Part shown: positions 58,577 to 64,000 of the stretch, piece by piece | Numbering within the stretch: position 1 is the first letter of the stretch | How the letters are laid out: the number at the start of each line of letters is the position of its first letter | Source: DATDDB01 sp035260545 | Lineage (GTDB): Bacteria; Pseudomonadota; Gammaproteobacteria; Burkholderiales; Gallionellaceae | Direction of reading: 5' to 3' | DNA: 64,000 nt | Assembly: GCA_035260545.1 (NCBI GenBank) | Contig: DATFUZ010000050.1 | Span: 5,912-69,911 of the forward strand | Notes under the pieces: generated by a model | Told to the model about the DNA's origin: nothing | The model's input: the letters and a program-made list of their open reading frames with translations, nothing else | The model's database searches: none | Position numbers and translations under genes: made by a program

Positions 58577-59497
58577 ATGAACGACGTCAATCCATATCGC
58601 GCGCCGTCCGCCGAGATCGCGGACATCCCCGAGAACGGAGAACTCGAACTCGCCGGCATCGGCCACCGCTTCGGCGCATTCGTCATCGATCTGGCCATTT
58701 CCCTCTCCCTTCTCTTTGCGCTGGCCTACGCTTCCGGCACCTTCGACGCAGTGTGGGATAGCGAAGACAGCCACAGCGGGGCCGCCGAAATGTCCGGCAT
58801 CACCTTTGCCCTGTTCATCCTTACCCAGAGCTATTTCCTGAAAAAGCACGGCCAGACCATAGGCAAGAAGATCGTCGGCATCCGCATCGTCGACCGCGAT
58901 GGCAACCTGCCCGGCCTGGGCCGGCTGCTGTTCCGCCGCTACCTCCCGATCTGCCTCTACAACGCTATCTCCGTCCTCGGCACCCTGCTTGCCGTCATCG
59001 ATGTACTCCTGGTCTTCAGGCGCGACCGGCGCTGCCTGCACGACATGCTCGCGGGCACCCGGGTCGTCATGCACAACGCCCGGCATTCCTCCATCACCTG
59101 GTTCATCGGCCCGGCCTTCACCCTGCTCGTTGCCAGCATCACCATCTCCACCGTCGACCCCATGCTGGACAGCCCGCCGCCCAAGCCCGCCGTGCAGGCC
59201 AGGAAAACGGCGCCCAAGACCCAACCCACCGCCCCAAAGCCGCCCGCGCAGACCGCTTCTGCGCGCAGCACGCCTGCCCCCGCCGCGAACGCCCTCCCCG
59301 CTGGCAACGGCGCCGCAAACCACCCCGCGCTGGCGCAAGCAGCAGCGACGCCGGTCACCGCCACGCCCGGCCTGGACACCGCATCAGCCCAGGACACTGC
59401 GCCCGCAGCGCCGCAGCCTTCCGAAGCCAAGCTGCGCAAATGCGCCACTCTGGGCGACGCGGCCGCCATCATCCGCTGCTCGCAGGGCGGCCGCTAA
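58577..59497 (+). CDS. RDD-family membrane protein 2 with a low-complexity tail
   Basis: 306 residues. The first about 200 residues form an RDD domain: IGHRFGAFVIDLAISLSLLF, KKHGQTIGKKIVGIRIVDRD and RDRRCLHDMLAGTRVVMHN. The next about 90 residues are an Ala/Pro/Thr-rich linker, ending KLRKCATLGDAAAIIRCSQG with two Cys residues. The tail may lie in the periplasm. It follows RDD 1 after about 100 bases and may be co-transcribed. Confidence 0.87.
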   Translation: MNDVNPYRAPSAEIADIPENGELELAGIGHRFGAFVIDLAISLSLLFALAYASGTFDAVWDSEDSHSGAAEMSGITFALFILTQSYFLKKHGQTIGKKIVGIRIVDRDGNLPGLGRLLFRRYLPICLYNAISVLGTLLAVIDVLLVFRRDRRCLHDMLAGTRVVMHNARHSSITWFIGPAFTLLVASITISTVDPMLDSPPPKPAVQARKTAPKTQPTAPKPPAQTASARSTPAPAANALPAGNGAANHPALAQAAATPVTATPGLDTASAQDTAPAAPQPSEAKLRKCATLGDAAAIIRCSQGGR

Positions 59498-59556
59498 CCA
59501 AGAGCTAACCAATTCTTTTATCATGGGAATGAAACTCTCATTTATGCAGGAGGCAT

Positions 59557-59585
59557 GGAACTTTTCTCCCCGACCCGGTATCATA
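59557..59585 (+). promoter_or_regulatory. Sigma-E-like promoter of small RNA A
   Basis: GGAACTT (59557-59563), identical to the E. coli sigma-E -35 element, is followed after 17 bases by TCATA (59581-59585); a 15- or 16-base reading of the same bases is possible. Transcription would begin near 59591, exactly at the first hairpin of RNA A. A closer match lies before RNA C. Confidence 0.5.
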
Positions 59586-59590
59586 GTGTT

Positions 59591-59694
59591 GGGTGGCCCT
59601 ACCACCCCACGTTCACCTCCCTGGACGTGTAGTCTTAACTTCCCCTTTAGTTAAGACGCCGCCCTCGTGCCGCAAGGCCGGGGGCGTTTTTTTT
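59591..59694 (+). ncRNA. Small RNA A of a three-member C-rich-loop family
   Basis: About 104 nt of back-to-back hairpins with no reading frame that looks coding. Hairpin 1: GGGTGG/CCACCC (59591-59607). Hairpin 2: CACGT/ACGTG (59608-59629), loop containing ACCTCCCT. Hairpin 3: GTCTTAAC/GTTAAGAC (59632-59657), loop TTCCCCTTTA. Hairpin 4: terminator CGCCCTCG/CGGGGGCG and eight T residues, ending about 59694. Hairpins 3 and 4 recur in RNAs B and C and hairpin 2 recurs in C. The C-rich loops can pair with ribosome-binding sites. The transcript is a prediction. Confidence 0.72.
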
Positions 59695-59928
59695 GCGCGC
59701 CCGCCGGCGCCATTTGCGGTTGCTCAAGGCCGATGCGCCCTGCATCAGCGATGCAATATATTAGCAAACTACTATATTATTAACCTTATAGTCTTCAATG
59801 TATTATGGTTATATAAGACTGTTTTGCTACACTATTTTCTGGTAAAGTTTCCCCGACCTGAGCGAGCACGCTCGACCGGGTCACGTTCAGAGGTCCTTTA
59901 GAACTTTACGATACGAGGAAGAAACGAA
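59695..59928 (+). other. AT-rich promoter and leader of the small membrane protein gene
   Basis: A small hairpin TGCAT-CAGCG-ATGCA lies at 59741-59755. It is followed by an AT-rich tract of about 90 bases (59756-59845), unlike the GC-rich surroundings, with several -10-like blocks (TATTAT, TATATAA). A leader of roughly 80 bases follows, including the stem GAGCGAGCACGCTCG, before the ribosome site of the 40-residue gene. No further gene is seen. The AT-rich tract may be a strong promoter or a nucleoid-protein site. Confidence 0.5.
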
Positions 59929-60051
59929 ATGGTAGATATGACCGGTACGATCATCCTGTGGTGCATTCCTGTTCTGGCTGCAGCCATGATCCTGCTTGAA
60001 GACAAGCGCATGTCGGCGGAACGCAAAGCGAAAAAGGCAGCAGCAAAATAA
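59929..60051 (+). CDS. 40-residue single-pass membrane protein
   Basis: Reads MVDMTGTIILWCIPVLAAAM, then ILLEDKRMSAERKAKKAAAK and a stop. One hydrophobic helix (about 6-23) is followed by a very basic C-terminal tail, so the tail should face the cytoplasm. A ribosome site AGGA lies 10 bases before the ATG. The gene is too short for most gene finders. Its size and layout resemble small subunits or regulators of respiratory and membrane complexes, but no family is recognised. It lies between small RNAs A and B, with its own AT-rich promoter region. Confidence 0.65.
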   Translation: MVDMTGTIILWCIPVLAAAMILLEDKRMSAERKAKKAAAK

Positions 60052-60065
60052 TTGCCGCCGTCAGG

Positions 60066-60088
60066 CACCCCCTGCTTGCCAGGGGGTG
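60066..60088 (+). terminator. Hairpin after the small membrane protein gene
   Basis: CACCCCCT and AGGGGGTG form a perfect 8-bp stem with a 7-base loop, starting 15 bases after the stop codon. No T run follows (GACGCTCCCTCCC), so termination strength is uncertain. Confidence 0.5.
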
Positions 60089-60225
60089 ACGCTCCCTCCC
60101 CCGCAACACCCCCATCCCAACACGCTTTTCCCTCCGCGGCCGGTTCGGCCAGCTGTAGCTTTCACCCTTTTAAACAAAGCCATGCGCCGCACTTGCATCG
60201 GCACCAAAATTAATTCCGAAAATCC

Positions 60226-60254
60226 TTTACAACAGCATCCGACTATATTAGAAT
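60226..60254 (+). promoter_or_regulatory. Sigma-70-like promoter of small RNA B
   Basis: TTTACA (60226-60231) and TAGAAT (60249-60254) are separated by exactly 17 bases, close to the TTGACA/TATAAT consensus. Transcription would start near 60261. This differs from the sigma-E-like elements before RNAs A and C. Confidence 0.6.
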
Positions 60255-60260
60255 ATACTT

Positions 60261-60385
60261 ATTGAATGTGAACACCAGTGCAATGCTGGCTTGCATTCTC
60301 TTCTGTAATCGTGGAGTGTCTTAACAATCCCCCTTTGGTTAAGACCTATTCGCCCCCGTACCGCCAGGCCCGGGGGCATTTTTTT
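60261..60385 (+). ncRNA. Small RNA B of the C-rich-loop family
   Basis: About 125 nt. The 5' part is different from A and C: a long hairpin GAATG...CCAG-TGCAATG-CTGG...CATTC (60264-60298). The 3' part is shared: GTCTTAAC/GTTAAGAC (60318-60345) around the loop AATCCCCCTTTG, then the terminator GCCCCCG/CGGGGGC (60352-60377) and a T run. Not preceded by a sigma-E element. The CACGT/ACGTG hairpin of A and C is missing, so B may be a diverged sibling with another control. Confidence 0.72.
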
Positions 60386-60563
60386 GTCCGCGCAATCCCC
60401 ACCTGCGCCGCCTTCCCTGCCATTCTCTAGCGATTTACTTCGTTGAAATCGTCAATTCGCAGTGGTATATCTATGCCAGATGAATATTCATCGACATCCT
60501 CTGGTTAATCGGCCACAGGAACGCCAGCAAGGGATACTGGCACACATACAAAGGAGAACAATA
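60386..60563 (+). promoter_or_regulatory. Palindromic promoter region of the unknown gene at 60.56 kb
   Basis: Two inverted repeats stand out: CGATTT/AAATCG (60431-60451) and the perfect 14-bp palindrome GATGAATATTCATC (60479-60492). They lie 72 to 133 bases before the ATG of the next gene and could be operators. No match to a named regulator is claimed. Confidence 0.4.
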
Positions 60564-61061
60564 ATGCCACCGAGTGCACACACATCCAGGCTTTCCGACC
60601 CGCATGATATTACCGCCGACCCCGGCACACCTGTCTGCGCCATCAACTTCGCGGCATTCGACGCCATCCGCCGCATCATCAACGACAAACCGCGCGTCGC
60701 CCGCGGCGCCTGCTCCTGCTTCGCAAACCACCTCATGCTGCACTTCCCCGAGATCGCCGAACGCATAGACGAAGCCGACTACGGCGAACTGCACCTGGAA
60801 ATGGGCGAACTCAAGCTCGCCACGCGCGAAGCCATAAACGAAGGCGACTGGCGCTCCGTGTGCGAGCAATTCGCCTTTGTCGCCCAACTCCTCAATGACG
60901 ACATCGCCGAAGTGAACGACGCCATCTCCATCTCCTACCTCGGCGCCCTGTTTTACGGAGAACTCTCGCCCAACCACGCCGAGGCGCGCTGCCTCCTGCC
61001 CCACCGCCTTGCCAGCGCGCTGCAGCGGATCGAGCAGCACTATGACGACCTCGTCCCCTGA
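60564..61061 (+). CDS. Unrecognised soluble protein, possibly DUF7674-like
   Basis: 165 residues from ATG 60564, with AAGGAGAAC before it. No signal peptide or membrane helix. The chain is helical with many acidic residues; the segment FPEIAERIDEADYGELHLEM and FAFVAQLLNDDIAEVNDAIS resembles the small DUF7674 group, which I recall only loosely. Three Cys residues cluster at about 53-55 and 124. It sits between small RNAs B and C, with palindromes upstream. Function unknown. Confidence 0.75.
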   Translation: MPPSAHTSRLSDPHDITADPGTPVCAINFAAFDAIRRIINDKPRVARGACSCFANHLMLHFPEIAERIDEADYGELHLEMGELKLATREAINEGDWRSVCEQFAFVAQLLNDDIAEVNDAISISYLGALFYGELSPNHAEARCLLPHRLASALQRIEQHYDDLVP

Positions 61062-61274
61062 CGGGCACGGGCAAAAACTGCTGCCCCGAGGGAACGCCGA
61101 ATCCATCCTGCGCTGACGCGCCTCGAAGACAATCACCGCACCGCACTGCGCAGAGCCGCGCAACGCGTTGCATTCATCCCCATAATACCCATTTCCATGT
61201 ACCGACCTACGCAGCCCCCTACACGCCACGCAAAGCCCGCCAGCACGGGCCGGAAGCGATTTTAGAAATATCGT

Positions 61275-61302
61275 GGAACTAATTCCGCAAACGATTATCT
61301 GA
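61275..61302 (+). promoter_or_regulatory. Sigma-E-like promoter of small RNA C
   Basis: GGAACTA (61275-61281), 16 bases, then TCTGA (61298-61302). This matches the E. coli sigma-E consensus GGAACTT-N16-TCTGA at 11 of 12 positions. The predicted start at about 61309 coincides with the first hairpin of RNA C. No open reading frame follows, so the product is probably the RNA itself. Confidence 0.65.
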
Positions 61303-61308
61303 ACCTAT

Positions 61309-61422
61309 GAGCGGCGCAAGCCGCTTCACGTTTCTCCTCCCTGAACGTGAAAGTCTTAACTTTCCCCCTTTTGTTAAGACTGTGCTTCGCCCCCGCACCG
61401 CAAGGTCCGGGGGCTTTTTTTT
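61309..61422 (+). ncRNA. Small RNA C of the C-rich-loop family
   Basis: About 114 nt. Hairpin 1: GCGGC/GCCGC (61311-61324). Hairpin 2: TTCACGTT/AACGTGAA (61325-61351), loop TCTCCTCCCTG. Hairpin 3: GTCTTAAC/GTTAAGAC (61353-61380), loop TTTCCCCCTTTT. Hairpin 4: terminator GCCCCCG/CGGGGGC (61389-61414) and eight T residues. Architecture is the same as RNA A but the first hairpin differs in sequence. The loop of hairpin 2 contains CTCCTCCC, recalling the CCUCCUCCC loops of stress-induced RNAs in Rhodobacter. Confidence 0.75.
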
Positions 61423-61510
61423 GCCCCGCGGCAAACCCCGGCTTGCCAGCCCGCGCCCAATGCCTTAGCGTGTAAACTCTCAACCAGCGAACAAACCCGG
61501 GAAAAGCAGC

Positions 61511-61711
61511 ATGTCCAAATGGCTCATCGTCATCGGCATCATCCTCGTCCTCACCGGCCTGCTCTGGCCCCTCATCACTAAACTCGGCCTGGGCCACCTC
61601 CCAGGCGACATCCAGATCAAGCGCGACAACTTCAGCTTCTATTTTCCGCTGACTACCAGTATCCTCATCTCACTCGCCATCTCATTCATCCTCTGGGTGC
61701 TGCGCAAGTAG
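61511..61711 (+). CDS. DUF2905 small membrane protein
   Basis: 66 residues: a helix at about 4-22, the conserved middle LGHLPGDIQIKRDNFSFYFP, and a second helix at about 48-63. This is the full DUF2905 pattern (PGDI and FYFP). Function unknown. The last 30 bases overlap the convergent downstream gene. Confidence 0.9.
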   Translation: MSKWLIVIGIILVLTGLLWPLITKLGLGHLPGDIQIKRDNFSFYFPLTTSILISLAISFILWVLRK

Positions 61712-62008
61712 CGGCGCAATCACCCGCTCCAGATCCCCGATCGCCCCAATCGCCCGCGAAGTGCGCTCATACGCATCCCCGCTGCCCGTCACCCCCTGCC
61801 ACGAAAGCGTCGCCAGCCGGCGCAGCTCCGCCGCCACATCATCCGGCAGGGCCAGCGCCTCCGCCGCCTCCATCATCGCAAACACGGCAGACTTCGCATC
61901 ACTCATCAACCCCGAACCCATCGCATCATCCAGCTCCCGAAAAGCCGACTCCGCCAGCGCAAAAAGCCTGCGCAGCCCCGCCACCTGCTCAACGCTCAAC
62001 TCCTGCAT
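61682..62008 (-). CDS. Small helical hypothetical protein
   Basis: 108 residues, helical throughout, no membrane segment: MQELSVEQVAGLRRLFALAE, then SDAKSAVFAMMEAAEALALP and AIGAIGDLERVIAPLLAQHP. No named family recognised. It lies 17 bases after the pyrimidine-dimer glycosylase gene on the same strand, so it may be co-transcribed with it. Its 3' end overlaps DUF2905 in the opposite direction. Confidence 0.65.
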   Translation of the reverse strand: MQELSVEQVAGLRRLFALAESAFRELDDAMGSGLMSDAKSAVFAMMEAAEALALPDDVAAELRRLATLSWQGVTGSGDAYERTSRAIGAIGDLERVIAPLLAQHPEDE

Positions 62009-62025
62009 GGCCCGCCTCCGTTACA

Positions 62026-62454
62026 CTAAACCCGCTCCCACGCCTCCACCCCGCCCGGCACCACCTCAAAAAGCGGATGCGCCGCCGGCCGCCTCAGCTT
62101 CTCAATGCGCGCATAAGCTAGCCGATCGCGCATCGCAAGCTTCGCCCGCAAATGCCCCAGCTCATAAACCAACTGCCCGCGCGTCACCGGAATCTTCGCC
62201 CGCCGCGACACCCGGCGGATCTTCCCCGCATCAAACGCATAGCCCCGCAGCGCCGCCTCCGCCTGTACCGCCGCGAGATAAGCCCCTATCGCCCCCAGCG
62301 CATCGCGCCGCGCCCGAAAGCGCGCCAACTGCGGATGATGCCGATAACCCGCCGTCTCCCCCGCCAGCACCTTCTGCGCCAGCAAAGCCTCCCGCCAAAG
62401 CGCCACCAGGCCCTTGGCATCGAGATAACGGGGATGGAGGGACCAGAGGCGCAT
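62026..62454 (-). CDS. Pyrimidine-dimer DNA glycosylase (endonuclease V-like)
   Basis: 142 residues beginning MRLWSLHPRYLDAKGLVALW, the strongly conserved start of the Pyr_excise family (phage T4 endonuclease V relatives). It repairs UV-induced cyclobutane dimers. Further match in REALLAQKVLAGETAGYRHH and HLRAKLAMRD. Many bacterial homologues are annotated only as hypothetical. Divergent from cas9. Confidence 0.85.
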   Translation of the reverse strand: MRLWSLHPRYLDAKGLVALWREALLAQKVLAGETAGYRHHPQLARFRARRDALGAIGAYLAAVQAEAALRGYAFDAGKIRRVSRRAKIPVTRGQLVYELGHLRAKLAMRDRLAYARIEKLRRPAAHPLFEVVPGGVEAWERV

Positions 62455-62569
62455 GGGACGATAGCTTCGATTAACCGTATGGCGTGAGTATGCCGCTTGA
62501 TTCTCGCTCAGTCATCCGCTGCTCGCCACATGCCCGCCCATGCGAATTGCATAACGGCGCGAGAAATGC

Positions 62570-62594
62570 AAAGAGCCGCATATAGCGGCTCTTT
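62570..62594. terminator. Orphan terminator-like stem between divergent genes
   Basis: AAAGAGCCGC-ATATA-GCGGCTCTTT, a perfect 10-bp stem with A and T flanks that can terminate on either strand. It lies between the starts of the glycosylase (minus) and cas9 (plus), where neither gene needs a terminator, so an unannotated RNA should end here. A minus-strand RNA from about 62.7 kb would end in hairpins and this stem, as tracrRNAs do. The region 62455-62722 otherwise shows no gene. Confidence 0.55.
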
Positions 62595-62722
62595 CATCTG
62601 GTGCATCTGATGCTTGTTAGCGTCCAGAGCACAAATCCCAATCTACTTGTGGGAAAATCGTATCCCAACACCAAGCGGTCGTCAAGAAGCCGCCCACCTG
62701 AACATCGGAAGGGAGAAAAACG

Positions 62723-64000
62723 ATGCTGCCGAACATGCGTTACCGCCTCGCCCTTGATTTGGGCTCAACGTCGCTGGGCTGGTCAATGATCCGCCTTGAT
62801 CGTGACAACCAACCCTGCGCCGTCATCAAGGCCGGCGTGCGCATCTTCTCGGATGGGCGCAATCCCAAGGACGGCTCATCGCTTGCCGTCACCCGTCGCC
62901 AAGCGCGCGCCATGCGCCGACGCCGCGACCGCTTGCTCAAACGCAAGACGCGCATGATGCGTGCGCTGATCGCACATGGCTTTTTCCCGCAGGACGAAAC
63001 GCAACGCAAAGCCCTCGAAGCGCTTGATCCCTACGCCTTGCGCGCGAAGGGACTCGACGAAGTACTCACCCCCGCAGAATTCGCGCGCGCGCTTTTCCAC
63101 ATCAACCAGCGGCGCGGCTTCAAGAGCAATCGCAAGACCGACAAGAAGGAAAACGACAGCGGTGCGCTCAAGGCAGCCATCCGCAAGGTCCACGGCATTC
63201 TCGAAGCCGAAAGCTGCCGCACCGTGGGTGAGTGGTTGAATAAGCGCCAGCTGGCGGGTCTCACCGTGCGCGCCCGCTACCACGAGAACAAAATTCCGCA
63301 AGAAAACGGCAAGACGAAGACCGACAAATACTACGACCTCTACATCGACCGCGCCATGGTGGAACACGAGTTCGACGAACTCTGGCGGAAACAGTCCGAT
63401 CTCAACCCCGCATTGTTCAACGAAACCGCCCGCGCCGAACTGAAAGACGTGCTGCTCCACCAGCGCCCGCTCAAGCCGGTCAGGCCAGGCCGCTGCACCT
63501 TCCTGCCCGACGAGGAGCGTGCCCCACTCGCGCTGCCAAGTGTGCAGCGCTTCCGCATATACCAGGAGGTGAACAACCTCCGGCTCATGCGTGACGGCCT
63601 GCATGAAGCGCCGCTCACGCTCGAGCAGCGCGACGCCCTCATCACGGCGCTTGAGGCGCATAGCAAGCAGACTTTCACCCAGATCAGAAAACTGCTTCGC
63701 GTCGGCGGCGCGGTTCAGTTCAACTTCGAAGATCCAAAACGCCAAGAGCTGAAAGGCAATACCACCAGCGCAATACTCTCCAAGACGGAACACTTCGGCA
63801 GGGCGTGGTATAGCTTTGATGACGCAAAGCAGGACGATATTGTCACCAAGCTGCTGAACGAAGAACGCGAGGACGCACTCATCGCCTGGCTGCAGGCGGA
63901 AACCGGCGTGGATGAAGCCCATGCCGAGACCATTGTCAACGTGGGATTGTCGGAAGGATACGGTAGCCTGAGCACCAAGGCGCTCGCGCGCATCCTGCCA
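62723..64000 (+). CDS. cas9: Type II CRISPR endonuclease Cas9, 5' part
   Basis: 426 codons, open to the window end. The ATG is preceded by GGGAGA. The N-terminus MLPNMRYRLALDLGSTSLGW holds the RuvC-I Asp (about 12). Residues about 52-90 form the Arg-rich bridge helix, with SLAVTRRQARAMRRRRDRLL. The segment ALFHINQRRGFKSNRKTDKK is typical of the compact type II-C Cas9 group. The REC region follows. The HNH and PAM-interacting parts and any cas1, cas2 or array lie beyond 64000. No cas gene lies upstream. Confidence 0.95.
   Translation, partial: MLPNMRYRLALDLGSTSLGWSMIRLDRDNQPCAVIKAGVRIFSDGRNPKDGSSLAVTRRQARAMRRRRDRLLKRKTRMMRALIAHGFFPQDETQRKALEALDPYALRAKGLDEVLTPAEFARALFHINQRRGFKSNRKTDKKENDSGALKAAIRKVHGILEAESCRTVGEWLNKRQLAGLTVRARYHENKIPQENGKTKTDKYYDLYIDRAMVEHEFDELWRKQSDLNPALFNETARAELKDVLLHQRPLKPVRPGRCTFLPDEERAPLALPSVQRFRIYQEVNNLRLMRDGLHEAPLTLEQRDALITALEAHSKQTFTQIRKLLRVGGAVQFNFEDPKRQELKGNTTSAILSKTEHFGRAWYSFDDAKQDDIVTKLLNEEREDALIAWLQAETGVDEAHAETIVNVGLSEGYGSLSTKALARILP

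Noticed and set aside
57800..59338. 512-codon minus-strand frame opposite the RDD genes
   Set aside because: Antisense to two RDD proteins that have clear family motifs.
59593..59901. 102-codon frame across RNA A
   Set aside because: Reads through the terminator stem and AT-rich promoter tract; the bases are better explained by RNA hairpins.
60066..60088. Fourth member of the small-RNA family
   Set aside because: It is a GC-rich hairpin only; the GTCTTAAC/GTTAAGAC module and T run are missing.
62596..62665. CRISPR repeat upstream of cas9
   Set aside because: Only one copy of any such sequence is present, with no spacers, so no array can be claimed in this window.

Overview
The window reads as a GC-rich chromosomal segment of a betaproteobacterium, most likely from the Nitrosomonadales or a sulfur/iron-oxidiser neighbourhood. 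That placement is an inference from gene content (rpoE-rseA-rseB next to nadB, recA-recX, folC-dedD-cvpA-purF-metZ, an Isp-type hydrogenase) and not from a database search. No insertion sequences, phage genes, tRNAs or rRNAs were seen. The window opens inside lepB and closes inside cas9.

Layout. 1-5.8 kb: the envelope-stress operon rpoE-rseA-rseB-rseC followed by a DUF1272 gene, lepA and lepB (minus strand). 5.9-10.7 kb: nadB, a YgfX-like protein, a membrane-anchored Ser/Thr kinase and a class III nucleotide cyclase. 10.8-17.9 kb: rluB, recR, ybaB and dnaX, the 4.5S SRP RNA, a LexA-like repressor with two palindromic operators, a beta-barrel protein and rmuC. 18.0-30.9 kb: a complete [NiFe]-hydrogenase locus. 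The minus-strand structural operon reads hyaD-hupH-hynS-isp1-isp2-unknown-hynL-hupE, and the divergent plus-strand maturation operon reads hypC-D-F-E-A-B. 30.9-41.5 kb: envelope and housekeeping genes (M23 peptidase, dienelactone hydrolase, thioredoxin-domain protein, SppA, HAD phosphatase, RlmM, DUF481, lipoprotein, recX, recA). 41.6-51.1 kb: pncC, a paiB-metZ operon behind a SAM-II riboswitch and terminator, a COG4705-like membrane protein, folC-dedD-cvpA-purF and rep. 51.3-59.5 kb: a SpoIIM/DUF4129/DUF4350/MoxR/DUF58/RDD operon. 59.5-61.5 kb: a low-coding region with three related small-RNA genes, a 40-residue membrane protein and one unrecognised gene. 61.5-64 kb: DUF2905, a hypothetical protein, a pyrimidine-dimer glycosylase and the 5' part of a type II cas9.

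The most interesting signal is the family of three short intergenic transcription units at about 59.59, 60.26 and 61.31 kb. Each carries the same 8-bp hairpin arms around a C-rich loop, followed by a GC-rich terminator with a T run. Two of them also share an arm pair presenting a CCUCCC loop. Those two are preceded by sequences resembling sigma-E promoters, and a similar element lies upstream of the rpoE gene in this window. This suggests a set of sibling, partly sigma-E-dependent regulatory RNAs with anti-Shine-Dalgarno-like loops. Secondary signals are a shared 14-bp palindrome (AGAAC-N4-GTTCT) before both the LexA-like gene and recA, a SAM-II riboswitch before paiB-metZ, and an otherwise unexplained terminator stem between cas9 and its divergent neighbour that points to an RNA gene, possibly the tracrRNA.
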